Source: an uncultured Erysipelotrichaceae bacterium
GTDB lineage: Bacteria; Bacillota_I; Bacilli_A; Erysipelotrichales; Erysipelotrichaceae
Assembly (NCBI GenBank): GCA_945875435.1
Contig: CAMCKH010000002.1
Coordinates: 1 to 64,000, forward strand
Direction: 5' to 3'
Length of the DNA stretch: 64,000 nucleotides
The translations under genes and the position numbers were made by a program. This document shows, one piece after another, positions 18,113-26,988 of the stretch. Each line of letters starts with the position of its first letter. Position 1 is the stretch's first letter. Under the pieces are notes generated by a model, which saw only the letters and a list, made by a program, of their open reading frames with translations, was not told where the DNA came from and searched no databases.

Positions 18113-18886
18113 ATGGGAAAAATAGTTGCGATAGCTAATCAGAAAGGGGGCGTTGGAAAAACTACCACCAGCATAAATTTAGCATCTGGATTAGCTTACT
18201 TAAATAAAAAAATACTTTTAATAGATTTAGATCCACAAGGAAATGCTACTCAAGGTCTTGGTTACACCATTAAACCTGATGATTTAACTGTTTATGACAT
18301 AATGCTTAATAATGCCTCTGTAAAAGAAGCTATAATTAAATTAAGAAGACCCCCTTTAAATTTACTGGCTACAAACATTAATCTAGCTGGTGCAGATTTA
18401 GAAATGGTTGATATTGAAAAAAGAGAAAGTATTTTAAAAAATAAACTATCAGAAATTAAAAATGATTATGATTTTATCATAATAGACTGCCCTCCTTCAC
18501 TCGGGCTTTTAAACACTAACGCTTTAACTGCTGCAGATAGTGTTATTATACCTGTTCAATGTGAATACTATGCACTGGAAGGAGTAACTCAACTTTTAAA
18601 TACCATAAAATTAGTTCAAAGGGTTTTTAATCCTAAATTAATAATTGAAGGAGTATTATTAACTATGTTTGATACCAGAACTAAATTATCAGTTGAAGTA
18701 GCCCAAGAAGTAAGAAAAGAATTTAGAGATATAACCTACACCACTCTTATCCCTAGAAATGTTCGTTTATCTGAATCTCCTTCTTTAGGACAATCAATTT
18801 TTGAATATGCTATAAATAGTGAAGGTGCAAAATCTTATATCGCCCTAGCAAAAGAATTCATAATCAGAAACAGCAAGGAGAAATAA
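18113..18886 (+). CDS. soj: ParA-family chromosome partitioning ATPase Soj
   Basis: Deviant Walker-type ATPase that works with Spo0J/ParB in origin segregation and control of replication initiation. The N-terminus IANQKGGVGKTTTSINLA is the ParA P-loop with the signature Lys, followed by LIDLDPQGNAT and FIIIDCPPSLGLLNTNAL. Full length at 257 residues. AGGAGG lies well placed before the ATG. It is followed two bases later by spo0J. Confidence 0.95.
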   Translation: MGKIVAIANQKGGVGKTTTSINLASGLAYLNKKILLIDLDPQGNATQGLGYTIKPDDLTVYDIMLNNASVKEAIIKLRRPPLNLLATNINLAGADLEMVDIEKRESILKNKLSEIKNDYDFIIIDCPPSLGLLNTNALTAADSVIIPVQCEYYALEGVTQLLNTIKLVQRVFNPKLIIEGVLLTMFDTRTKLSVEVAQEVRKEFRDITYTTLIPRNVRLSESPSLGQSIFEYAINSEGAKSYIALAKEFIIRNSKEK

Positions 18887-18887
18887 A

Positions 18888-19757
18888 ATGAGTAAAAACA
18901 AACAACGATTAGGAAAAGGTTTGAGTGCTATTTTCGGAGATAATTTTCAAGAGGTACTAAAAGATATTGAAAATGGTAATAGCACTTCAAACTCTACAAA
19001 TGAAATTAAAATTGAAGAAATTAGAAGTAATCCGTATCAACCAAGAAAAACATTTAACGAAGAAAGTTTAAAAGAACTTGCGATTTCTATCAAAGAACAC
19101 GGTGTTTTTCAGCCAATAATAGTTAGAAAAAGTGTTGTTGGTTATGAATTAATTAGTGGAGAGAGAAGAACTAGAGCTAGTAAAATCGCAGGTAAAGATA
19201 CAATACCAGCAATTATTGTAGATTTTGATGATAAGGCAATGATGGAAATTTCATTGCTAGAAAACATTCAAAGAGAAGACTTATCAATAATAGAAGAAGC
19301 TAAGGCCTATCAATCATTAATTAAAAATTTAAATTACACTCAAGAAGATTTATCTAATCGTATCGGTAAAAGTAGAACACACATCACCAATACATTAAGG
19401 TTGTTAAAATTACCTTATGAAATAATTGATATGTTAGAAAAAAATATTATTCCAGCCACTGCAGCTAGAACATTGTTATCTTTAAATGACAAAGATGAGA
19501 TGATAAAAGTTGCAGAAAAAGTAATCACAAACAACCTTAGCGTTAGAGAAATTGAAAAATTAGTAAATAATTTAAACAATCCAAAATCTCCAAAAAAAGT
19601 TAAAGAATTAGACTTAAATTTAAAATATGTAAAAGAAATTTTTGAAAATAAAATTCAAAGCAAAGTTGAAATAAACGAAAATAAAATAAGTTTCTACTTC
19701 AACAATAGCGATGATTTGAATAGAATTTTAGAAATTTTAAATATAATAGAAAAATAG
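18888..19757 (+). CDS. spo0J: Chromosome partitioning protein ParB/Spo0J
   Basis: DNA-binding CTPase that loads at parS and spreads as a sliding clamp. All ParB boxes are present: NPYQPR (48-53), GERRTRAS (91-98) and ENIQREDL (125-132), followed by a helix-turn-helix in DLSNRIGKSRTHITNTLR. Length 289. The ParB of this pair is intact, unlike the neighbouring Noc-like copy. I could not find a parS site in the window. The stop codon lies inside the terminator hairpin. Confidence 0.95.
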   Translation: MSKNKQRLGKGLSAIFGDNFQEVLKDIENGNSTSNSTNEIKIEEIRSNPYQPRKTFNEESLKELAISIKEHGVFQPIIVRKSVVGYELISGERRTRASKIAGKDTIPAIIVDFDDKAMMEISLLENIQREDLSIIEEAKAYQSLIKNLNYTQEDLSNRIGKSRTHITNTLRLLKLPYEIIDMLEKNIIPATAARTLLSLNDKDEMIKVAEKVITNNLSVREIEKLVNNLNNPKSPKKVKELDLNLKYVKEIFENKIQSKVEINENKISFYFNNSDDLNRILEILNIIEK

Positions 19758-19775
19758 CTGTTAAGCTATTTTTTT
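19750..19775. terminator. Bidirectional terminator between spo0J and small membrane gene
   Basis: Stem AAAAATAGCT / AAGCTATTTTT with a GTT loop and T runs on both strands; it serves the two converging genes and includes the spo0J stop. Confidence 0.75.
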
Positions 19776-20115
19776 AATCAAAGAAACAATAACCACAATA
19801 AATATATACTAAATATATAATATAACCTTTAAAACCGAGGGTATCTAAAATATTAATTATTTGTGGTGCTAAAATATAACCTAGTTCATAAAAAAGCAAG
19901 AATAAGACTATAAAAGAAATAACTAATTTTTTAAACCACTTTTGATTTTTATTACGATAAAAATAAGATAATGAAACTCCAAAATAGAAAAGTAATATAC
20001 ATCTTAAAATTATAATTATAAAATCATAGTTATCACTGATTACACCATCTAAAAATCTAAGCCCTATTGACATCATTAAAATTATAAACAAAGGGTAAAT
20101 ATATTTTTTAAACAT
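19774..20115 (-). CDS. Small integral membrane protein of unknown function
   Basis: About 113 residues with three or four hydrophobic segments separated by short basic loops such as RNKNQKWFKK. No family recognised. I start at ATG 20115 (MFKKYIYPL); GAGGTG inside the typA 3' end is at the right distance, and upstream ATG and GTG codons are too close to that site. It overlaps typA by eight bases, so it is probably co-translated with it. The C-terminus YCGYCFFD is rich in aromatic residues and Cys. Function not assigned. Confidence 0.6.
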   Translation of the reverse strand: MFKKYIYPLFIILMMSIGLRFLDGVISDNYDFIIIILRCILLFYFGVSLSYFYRNKNQKWFKKLVISFIVLFLLFYELGYILAPQIINILDTLGFKGYIIYLVYIYCGYCFFD

Positions 20116-21937
20116 TAACATCACCTCTTAAAGTTTTAGCATAGTTTTTTCTCTCCACAGCAGTTAAAAATTTCTTTCTAAGTCTAATTGCATCTGGTGT
20201 AACTTCAACCAATTCATCCTCTGCGATAAAATCTAACGCTTCCTCTAAACTAAGTATTTTTGCTGGAACTAATTTCATAGCCTCATCATTACCGCTAGAT
20301 CTTACTGCGGACATCGCTTTATTTTTAGTTGGATTAACTTCCATATCCATATTTTTATTAGTAACACCTATAATCATCCCTTCATAAACCTCATTTGCGG
20401 GTTCAATAAAAAGTTGACCTCTTTCTTGAATATTCCAAAGTGCATAAGTCATCGCTTTACCCTTGTCGCAAGAAATCAAAACACCATTATTTCTCAATGG
20501 TATTTCTCCAATAAATGGTTTGTAAGTTAAAAATTTTCTAACTAACACACCTTCACCTTTGGTGTCATTGATAAACTCACTACGATATCCAATAAGACCT
20601 CTTGTAGAAACAACATATATTATTTTTGTATAAGTCCCTTCATCTATAATATTGACCATATTACCTTTTCTTAAATTTAATTTGTTAATAACAGTACCAC
20701 TAAATTCATTCGGAACACTCACAACAACTTCTTCAAAAGGTTCATTAATAACACCATCAATAGTTTTAAAAATAACTTGAGGTTTACTTACTGCTACTTC
20801 AAAACCTTCTCTTCTCATATTTTCTAAAAGGATAGAAAGATGAAGCTCCCCTCTTCCAGAAACTTTAAAACAATCTGTTTTATCAGTTTCTTCAACCCTT
20901 AATCCTACATTTACTTCTAATTCTTTATCAAGTCTTTCTTTAATGTTTCTACTGGTAACATATTTTCCGCTTTTACCTTGAAACGGAGAAGAATTAACCA
21001 TAAAATTCATTGATAATGTAGGTTCTTCTATCTCGATTGAAGGAAGGGGCTCATTGGTTCCAAAATTACAAATAGTATCTCCAATATTTAAATCAGAAAT
21101 ACCACTAACTAGTACTATATCACCTGAAATAGCACTTTCAATAGAAACTCTGTTTAAACCTTGGTAATTAAATAGATTAGATATTTTATAATTTTTAAAT
21201 TTACCATCAACATTACATACACTTACCATACTATTGTTTTTTATAACACCTTTATAAACTCTTCCGATACCAATTCTACCAATATAATCATCATAAGCTA
21301 AGGCAGATATTTGCATTTTAAGATTTTCCTTTGTATAGTCTGGATAGTGATTGGTGTTTTTAATTATTGTTTCAAATAATGGTTTAATATCTTTATTTTC
21401 ATCATCTAAATTAAAGCGAACAATGCCCTCTCTTGCGATTCCGTATAATACTGTAAAATCCAATTGTTCATCATTAGCATTCAAATCAAGAAAAAGTTGA
21501 TAAACTTCATCAATAACCTCATTAACTCTAGCATCTTTTTTATCAATTTTATTAATTAAAAGTATAGGTTTTAAACCTTGGTTCAACGCTTTATTTAAAA
21601 CAAATCTTGTTTGAGGCATCGGACCTTCACTAGAATCTACCAATAATATAACAGTATCGACTGTTTTAATGATTCTTTCAACCTCACTACTAAAATCTGC
21701 GTGTCCAGGTGTATCTACAATATTAATTTTATAATCCAGATAATTAACACTACAATTTTTACTATAAATTGTGATTCCTCTTTCTTTTTCTAAATCATTA
21801 GAATCCATTACGCACTCAACGATTTCTTGGTGTTCTTTAAAAACTTTGCTTTGGGTTAAAAAAGCATCCACCAAGGTACTTTTACCAGCATCTACGTGAG
21901 CAATTACAGCTACATTAATAATTTTATTAAAATTCAT
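20108..21937 (-). CDS. typA: Translational GTPase TypA/BipA
   Basis: Ribosome-associated GTPase needed for ribosome assembly or translation under stress and cold. G1 AHVDAGKST, G2 near EKERGITI, G3 DTPGHADF, G4 NKID, then beta-barrel, EF-G-like and TypA-specific C-terminal domains (ESSGNDEAMKLVPAK is RSSGNDEAMKLVPAK here). Length 609 is typical. The family usually has HVDHGKTT in G1, so Ala replacing His is a deviation that also occurs in EF-G-like GTPases. TATAAT stands seven bases before the ATG inside the murD2 3' end, suggesting a near-leaderless internal transcript. Confidence 0.94.
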   Translation of the reverse strand: MNFNKIINVAVIAHVDAGKSTLVDAFLTQSKVFKEHQEIVECVMDSNDLEKERGITIYSKNCSVNYLDYKINIVDTPGHADFSSEVERIIKTVDTVILLVDSSEGPMPQTRFVLNKALNQGLKPILLINKIDKKDARVNEVIDEVYQLFLDLNANDEQLDFTVLYGIAREGIVRFNLDDENKDIKPLFETIIKNTNHYPDYTKENLKMQISALAYDDYIGRIGIGRVYKGVIKNNSMVSVCNVDGKFKNYKISNLFNYQGLNRVSIESAISGDIVLVSGISDLNIGDTICNFGTNEPLPSIEIEEPTLSMNFMVNSSPFQGKSGKYVTSRNIKERLDKELEVNVGLRVEETDKTDCFKVSGRGELHLSILLENMRREGFEVAVSKPQVIFKTIDGVINEPFEEVVVSVPNEFSGTVINKLNLRKGNMVNIIDEGTYTKIIYVVSTRGLIGYRSEFINDTKGEGVLVRKFLTYKPFIGEIPLRNNGVLISCDKGKAMTYALWNIQERGQLFIEPANEVYEGMIIGVTNKNMDMEVNPTKNKAMSAVRSSGNDEAMKLVPAKILSLEEALDFIAEDELVEVTPDAIRLRKKFLTAVERKNYAKTLRGDVNV

Positions 21938-21950
21938 AACTACTATTATA
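21938..21950 (-). promoter_or_regulatory. Near-leaderless promoter of typA (-10)
   Basis: TATAAT (21945-21950 on the minus strand) overlapping the murD2 stop codon, seven bases before the typA ATG. Confidence 0.45.
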
Positions 21951-23253
21951 CTACCATTTCTTCATTTAAACTAATTTTGTAAATATTTTTTTTGAAAAAA
22001 TTACCTCTGTCTGCGAAATCTTTAAAACTATCATAAGATGCACTTGCAGGCGAAAAAAGCACAATATCATTTTCTTTACTTATTTGAAAAGATAGTTTAA
22101 TAGCTTCAATTAAATCATTTACATAATAAACTTTTTTATTAACAAAATTATAACTATCATAAATTCTTTTGCCTGATCCATAAGTTAAAATGATATTTTT
22201 AAGTTCTTTATTTTTTTCAAGTTCCAAATGAAGTAAATCGTATGTGATACCTCTATCTAAACCACCTAAAATAACAGTTTTAACTTTAGCTAAAGCTTCA
22301 ATTCCTGCTAAAGTAGATTCAACACTAGTGCTAATTGAATCATTATAAAAATTAATACCATTAAATTTACCTACATATTCCAATCTATGATCTAAACTTT
22401 TAAAAGTCTTTAAATTTTCTATAAAATCATAATCGCTTAAAACAAAAATTTCTTTAATCAACGCATACACAAAAGCTATATTAATAAAATTATGTTTGCC
22501 AACTAATGAAATTGATACATCTGTAAGATCTAAACAATTATTTTTAAAATATATTACTTTATTTCTAATATCTATATCTTTGTTTAATAAATATATTGTA
22601 GATTTATCATTGATTATCTTTAAATTATCATTAATGAAAGTGTAACACTTATCATTTTGAAATCTATAAATATTTTCTTTAACACTCAAATAATTTAAAA
22701 ATGTTCCATATCTATCCAAATGCTCTTCATAACAATTTAAAAATATTGAAAATTTTGGACTTGTTTTCAAATATTGTAATTGATGGCAACTAAGTTCATA
22801 AATAATGTAAGTATCTGAATCAATCAAATCAATACTATCAAATACTGGTTTACCTATATTCCCAGCAAGTATAACATTCTTATACGTATTTTTAAGAATA
22901 TGATAAATCAATGAGGTGGTGGTGCTTTTTCCTTTAGTACCAGTAATTCCTATTGTTTGGTTTTGATAATATTTTAAAAATAATGATGTTTGACTTTCTA
23001 ATTTATCAAAATATTTAAAATCGTTTTTTAAATCAATTCCTGGAGATTTGATAATTATATCTACATCATTAAAAATATTTTTATCAGCAATAAAGATATT
23101 ATCGCTCAAAAAAGAAGTTAAATCAGCTTTATCATCAACCAAATAAATAAGGTTTGTGATGTTATGTTTTAATAAAAAGTTTAAAGTACTTTTTCCCTCT
23201 AAACCCATTCCATAAATTGCGATTGATTTATTTTTTAAATAATTTTGTAGCAT
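21946..23253 (-). CDS. murD2: UDP-N-acetylmuramoyl-L-alanine--L-glutamate ligase (MurD2-like)
   Basis: Mur-ligase-fold enzyme in the cytosolic steps of peptidoglycan synthesis: Rossmann domain with YGMGLEGKST, central ATPase domain with GITGTKGKST, and C-terminal domain with LDHRLEYVG and NDSISTSVEST. In classical MurD the last motif is NDSKATN; NDSIST is characteristic of MurD2, which adds L-Glu rather than D-Glu. The adjacent overlapping gene looks like MurL, the epimerase that acts on the MurD2 product. I start at ATG 23253 with AAGGA upstream. Classical MurD is the alternative; the L-Glu specificity is inferred from motif and partner. Confidence 0.8.
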   Translation of the reverse strand: MLQNYLKNKSIAIYGMGLEGKSTLNFLLKHNITNLIYLVDDKADLTSFLSDNIFIADKNIFNDVDIIIKSPGIDLKNDFKYFDKLESQTSLFLKYYQNQTIGITGTKGKSTTTSLIYHILKNTYKNVILAGNIGKPVFDSIDLIDSDTYIIYELSCHQLQYLKTSPKFSIFLNCYEEHLDRYGTFLNYLSVKENIYRFQNDKCYTFINDNLKIINDKSTIYLLNKDIDIRNKVIYFKNNCLDLTDVSISLVGKHNFINIAFVYALIKEIFVLSDYDFIENLKTFKSLDHRLEYVGKFNGINFYNDSISTSVESTLAGIEALAKVKTVILGGLDRGITYDLLHLELEKNKELKNIILTYGSGKRIYDSYNFVNKKVYYVNDLIEAIKLSFQISKENDIVLFSPASASYDSFKDFADRGNFFKKNIYKISLNEEMVV

Positions 23254-24532
23254 AATCAAATTCCTTTTTTAATAATCCAAAATAATAGTCTGACAAGTTT
23301 GCTTGATTTTTTATCACATAGCCATTAATAATATGGTGTTTGTTTTTATCTTTTAGATATGATTTCATTAAAAAACTATCCTGATAATCATCAGCAATAT
23401 CGTTTAAAGCCTGATTAATTTCATCATAAGTTCCAACACATTCAAAAGGCTTAACATCGCTTTTGCCATATAATTTTTCAAAATCCATCAATAAACTTTC
23501 TTTTTCTAATAAATTTTCACCAAAAATAACTATAAGTTCCTCTTTAGTCAAGAATGGTGCAAGCATTATAAAAATAAATAAGCATTTTGCACAATTATTA
23601 CACCATTTACCTTCTTTACTTTTTAAGTTACAAGATGTAAAAATGCTGTGATATTCTTTTTTTGTAGCAAAAATCTTAGCGATACTTAATTCATTTAAAG
23701 GTCTTAAAAAACTAAAATAATTCAAATCTGTATTTATTTTTGATTTAATAAAATGTCTAAAATCATTTTCAAATTCATATGACTTTGAATATTGATGATT
23801 AACATCGCTGCCTTTCACACTACTTTCATCAGCACTAGATTCGTTTGATAAAACAATATCTTTAACCCCATTAACTAAGGCGGTTAAGCTAGAGGCAAAA
23901 GCTACCATAGCACTAAATGGAGTATGTCCGTTATAAAATCCTAATTTATTATATTTAATAATTTTTTGATCTATTTTTCTTTCAATATTTATATAATTTA
24001 AGCCGCTTTTTTCAATGCAAGAAATAGCACTAGGTAATTTATTAATTAAAAATAATTCTGTTCCTATTTCTTTTTTTAATAACTCAATACTAACAACACT
24101 ATCTTTACCACCACCTACCGCTATAATCCTTCCTTCAAGTTTATATTTTTTTGATGGCAATTCTTTATTTATATCACTGCTTGTAAAATTAATATCTTCA
24201 TTAAATTTCAAATTATTTGTATAAAAAAACTCACCTAGACCTAGTCTCATTATTTTTTTAAAAAAATCAAATTCATCAACTGTAGTTTTTCTACAATCAA
24301 TATGGTAATTATCAGCAACAGTCAACTTATAAACAGATAACGATTCAATAAGTCCTAAATAAAAAATTAAATCATCAACTTCTTTAGTTAAATATTTGTT
24401 TTTATAAGGTATTTTGTAACTAGTTTGAAAATCATCTAATCCGACTATTTCAAATTCATAACAAATATTTAAAAATTTATCATCGTAACTATAACTATAA
24501 TTACGATATTTAAAATCATTGTACTTTTTCAT
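23228..24532 (-). CDS. murL: UDP-MurNAc-L-Ala-L-Glu epimerase (MurL-like)
   Basis: A 434-residue soluble protein with a PP-loop AVGGGKDSVVSIELL (residues 138-152), NGHTPFSA (201-208), LSNESSA (228-234), VNHQYSKSYEFE (244-255) and a Cys cluster WCNNCAKC (310-317). I recognise this set as that of MurL, which uses ATP to convert the terminal L-Glu of UDP-MurNAc-L-Ala-L-Glu to D-Glu, described in Xanthomonas with MurD2. The 26-base overlap with murD2 supports this strongly. If right, the cell may not need glutamate racemase for its wall. The ATG overlaps the stop of the phosphodiesterase gene (TAATG). Confidence 0.8.
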   Translation of the reverse strand: MKKYNDFKYRNYSYSYDDKFLNICYEFEIVGLDDFQTSYKIPYKNKYLTKEVDDLIFYLGLIESLSVYKLTVADNYHIDCRKTTVDEFDFFKKIMRLGLGEFFYTNNLKFNEDINFTSSDINKELPSKKYKLEGRIIAVGGGKDSVVSIELLKKEIGTELFLINKLPSAISCIEKSGLNYINIERKIDQKIIKYNKLGFYNGHTPFSAMVAFASSLTALVNGVKDIVLSNESSADESSVKGSDVNHQYSKSYEFENDFRHFIKSKINTDLNYFSFLRPLNELSIAKIFATKKEYHSIFTSCNLKSKEGKWCNNCAKCLFIFIMLAPFLTKEELIVIFGENLLEKESLLMDFEKLYGKSDVKPFECVGTYDEINQALNDIADDYQDSFLMKSYLKDKNKHHIINGYVIKNQANLSDYYFGLLKKEFDYATKLFKK

Positions 24533-24993
24533 TAAATGTCTACTCTTTTTACTTTTACATCTTCTTTTTCAATTTCAACCACTGCATAACAAGGATTGGT
24601 TAAATCTTTATTATACTTAACTGAACCAGGATTTATGAAATGGATATTATCTCTTTTAACATTAACATATCTATGAATATGGCCAAAAAACAATATATCG
24701 GCTTTTTTTTCTTTAGCAATAGGTAATAAAGTTTCAATTATTTCATCACCATATATCCATTTATGACCATGAACAATCACAATTTTTTTATTAACAACTG
24801 TAGTTTCTTCAATTAAATTAAAACTTAAATCACTATCAACATTACCTCTAACAACTAAAAAATCAGCTAATTCTTCTTTTTTCATTTCGCTATCGCCGCA
24901 ATGTATAAATAATTCAGCATCTTTGTGCACATCTTTTATTTTACTTAATACTTCTTTATTTCCGTGATTATCACTTACAACAACTATTTTCAT
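24532..24993 (-). CDS. YfcE/MJ0936-type metallophosphodiesterase
   Basis: Small calcineurin-fold phosphoesterase of 153 residues. Metal-binding motifs are in order: VSDNHG (Asp, His), HCGDSE (Asp), VRGNVD (Asn), VHGHKW (His) and FGHIHRY (GHxH). Related enzymes hydrolyse model phosphodiesters; the natural substrate is unknown. In Bacillus the relative YsnB lies directly after rdgB, and here too it is in the rdgB operon, separated by trmL and a VanY-like gene. It overlaps both neighbours by a few bases. Confidence 0.87.
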   Translation of the reverse strand: MKIVVVSDNHGNKEVLSKIKDVHKDAELFIHCGDSEMKKEELADFLVVRGNVDSDLSFNLIEETTVVNKKIVIVHGHKWIYGDEIIETLLPIAKEKKADILFFGHIHRYVNVKRDNIHFINPGSVKYNKDLTNPCYAVVEIEKEDVKVKRVDI

Positions 24994-25870
24994 CTAAAAA
25001 TACTTCCTTTAATGTTTTATTATATTTTTTTAAGTATAGGGCATTTTCCTTGCCGACATATCTATAGCTACTATCATTTCTTAAAATAAATCCATATAAA
25101 TAGCAATTATCATTAATAAATTTTTTAATCTCATCATCACTTCGATAACTTTTCAAATCAAACGCAAGACCTAATTGATATTCGCTATGACCAGGAATTA
25201 TTTCATCTGAATTTAAGTTAGAAATTTCTTCATAAGTCATAAAACCTCTGATTATACTATGATAACCACAATCTCTGCTATCAAATTTATCATCTATAAC
25301 TGCACAAAATTCTTTGAAATCATTGTAAAGAATTGTTCTTAATTTAATATCATCAGGATTATTTAAAAAATCTATAGTTGTGGTATCATTGTAAAATCTT
25401 GTAGAAATTCCGTATTGATCATCAACATAAGCTTTTAAATCATTAGGATTTTTAATTAAAAAAGTTCCATCATTTTTATTATAATAATCAAGAAGTTCAC
25501 TGTAGTAATATGAATCTAAAAATAATAAAACTTCTTCTTCATTTTTTTCTTTAACACTTTCATAAAAATTAATAACTTCAGCTTGATCTAGATAGTATAA
25601 TTTTTTTTGAAATTTTTCATATTTATCAAGATTGTAAATATTAAAATTATTATATTCTAATAACGGAATAAAATCGTTAGGGGCTATTGACCACTCAATG
25701 ATATAATTTATTTCAGATTCTGATAAATGCTTTTTAATTAATTCTTTTTTTTCTTCGCTTATTTTGTATGGATATCTTGATAAACTATCATAGCGAAAAT
25801 TCATAAAAATTAAACAAAAACAAGCAAATAAAAATATTAAAAAAATAAAAACTGAACTTTTTTTACTCAC
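24971..25870 (-). CDS. VanY-like (M15B) D,D-carboxypeptidase homologue, catalytically degenerate
   Basis: One N-terminal membrane helix (about 7-24) anchors an extracellular domain. The C-terminal third resembles VanY/M15B carboxypeptidases: IIRGFMTYEEI, PGHSEYQLGLAFD (226-238) and YGFILR with RYVG (259-273). Two key sites are missing. SEHxxGxAxD has Tyr 231 instead of the zinc-binding His, though Asp 238 remains. The EPWHFRYVG motif, which holds the catalytic Glu and last zinc His, reads NDSSYRYVG after a deletion of about 14 residues. I infer a pseudoenzyme that may still bind peptidoglycan stems. Start GTG, six bases after TATAAT. Confidence 0.75.
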   Translation of the reverse strand: MSKKSSVFIFLIFLFACFCLIFMNFRYDSLSRYPYKISEEKKELIKKHLSESEINYIIEWSIAPNDFIPLLEYNNFNIYNLDKYEKFQKKLYYLDQAEVINFYESVKEKNEEEVLLFLDSYYYSELLDYYNKNDGTFLIKNPNDLKAYVDDQYGISTRFYNDTTTIDFLNNPDDIKLRTILYNDFKEFCAVIDDKFDSRDCGYHSIIRGFMTYEEISNLNSDEIIPGHSEYQLGLAFDLKSYRSDDEIKKFINDNCYLYGFILRNDSSYRYVGKENALYLKKYNKTLKEVFLDENSCCK

Positions 25871-25882
25871 AAGAAGATTATA
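25871..25882 (-). promoter_or_regulatory. Leaderless promoter of VanY-like gene (-10)
   Basis: Extended -10 TGGTATAAT, then CTTCTT, then GTG. The six-base gap predicts transcription from the start codon. It lies in the short gap after trmL, so the genes from here downstream can be expressed without rdgB-trmL. Confidence 0.6.
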
Positions 25883-25887
25883 CCATA

Positions 25888-26394
25888 TTATATTTTTTTT
25901 AAAAACTCTTCTTTAATCACTTCAACTGTACTTAAATTAGGGAAATTTTTTTGTCGTAAAACTTCGTAAATTCCAATAGCTACACAATTAGATAGATTTA
26001 AAGAACGACTGTCTTTTTCCATAGGTATTCTGTAACAATCTTCAATATTATCTTTCAATATTTCTTTATCAATACCGCTACTTTCTTTTCCAAAAACCAA
26101 GTAAACATCTTCATAATTATTAAAATCATTAATCTCACCTAGATGTTTTAAACCATATCTTGTGAAAAAATAAAATTTTCCGGTATTTTTGGTAATAAAA
26201 TCTTGCCAGTTATCATAAATTTTATAATCTAATCTATAAAAATAATCCATTGCACTTCTTTTGATGTATTTTTCATCTAAACTAAAACCTAATGGCTTTA
26301 TTAAATGAAGTCTAACATCAAAAGCTACACAACTTCTCATAATATTCCCAGTATTTTGAGGAATTTCAGGCTCAAAAAGAACTACATTAATCAT
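25888..26394 (-). CDS. trmL: tRNA (cytidine/uridine34-2'-O)-methyltransferase TrmL
   Basis: SPOUT-fold methyltransferase that 2'-O-methylates the wobble base of tRNA-Leu isoacceptors; a tRNA-Leu(CAA) lies in this window. Motifs: PEIPQNTGNIMRSC, LVFGKESSGI and SLNLSNCVAIGIYE, which form the trefoil knot. From ATG 26394 it has 168 residues, the usual family size; the longer frame upstream is an rdgB overlap. GGTGATG in the rdgB end acts as ribosome-binding site. Overlaps rdgB by eight bases. Confidence 0.92.
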   Translation of the reverse strand: MINVVLFEPEIPQNTGNIMRSCVAFDVRLHLIKPLGFSLDEKYIKRSAMDYFYRLDYKIYDNWQDFITKNTGKFYFFTRYGLKHLGEINDFNNYEDVYLVFGKESSGIDKEILKDNIEDCYRIPMEKDSRSLNLSNCVAIGIYEVLRQKNFPNLSTVEVIKEEFLKKI

Positions 26395-26971
26395 TATCAT
26401 CACCAATATAAAAATTAATAAACTCATTAATTGCTTTACTTCTGTGAGAAATCTTATTCTTGATATCATCCCCTAGTTGACTTATTGTTTTATCATAACC
26501 ATCAGGTATAAAAATAGGATCATAACCAAAACCTAACTCACCCTCAACTTTATCAGAAATTTTTCCTAACATCTTTCCTATAAATACCTTTTCAATTTTT
26601 CCAACATAAGCTATCGAAGCTGTAAAACTGGCATTTTTATTACTAACATCTTTTAAAATATTAACAATCATTTCATTTCTTTCGTTATTTTTAAGATTTT
26701 TCAAAAACCTAGCACTGTATATTCCAGGAAAATTGTTAAAATAATCAATAATTATCCCACTATCATCAGCAATTGTTGGGATTTTAAATTTTTCATAATA
26801 ATATCTTGCTTTTATCAAAGCATTTTCAGCGAAAGTTCTTCCATCTTCCGTAACATCATCAAAACATTCTAAATCTTTTAAAGATAAAAGTTCAACTTCG
26901 ATATTCTCAAGCATTTTTTTTATTTCAAAAAATTTGTGTTCATTACTACTAGCTACTAATAATTTTTTCAT
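26387..26971 (-). CDS. rdgB: XTP/dITP diphosphatase (RdgB/HAM1 family)
   Basis: House-cleaning pyrophosphatase that removes XTP, ITP and dITP from the nucleotide pool. SSNEHKFFEIKKML, TFAENALIKARYYYE, ADDSGIIID and GFGYDPIFIP are all family motifs. The 194-residue length is complete, although the C-terminal SHRSKAI motif is present with few residues after it. First gene of an operon running through trmL, VanY-like, phosphodiesterase, murL, murD2. The ATG lies six bases after a TATTAT box with no ribosome-binding site. Confidence 0.95.
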   Translation of the reverse strand: MKKLLVASSNEHKFFEIKKMLENIEVELLSLKDLECFDDVTEDGRTFAENALIKARYYYEKFKIPTIADDSGIIIDYFNNFPGIYSARFLKNLKNNERNEMIVNILKDVSNKNASFTASIAYVGKIEKVFIGKMLGKISDKVEGELGFGYDPIFIPDGYDKTISQLGDDIKNKISHRSKAINEFINFYIGDDND

Positions 26972-26988
26972 AAGTGTATAATATAAAT
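26972..26988. promoter_or_regulatory. 17-bp bidirectional leaderless promoter
   Basis: Only 17 bases separate the ATG of rdgB (minus) from the ATG of the LicA-like gene (plus). TATAAT at 26977-26982 reads toward plus with six bases to its ATG. TATTAT, the complement of 26978-26983, reads toward minus, also with six bases to its ATG. The two -10 boxes overlap by five bases, so RNA polymerase can presumably fire only one way at a time. Confidence 0.65.
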
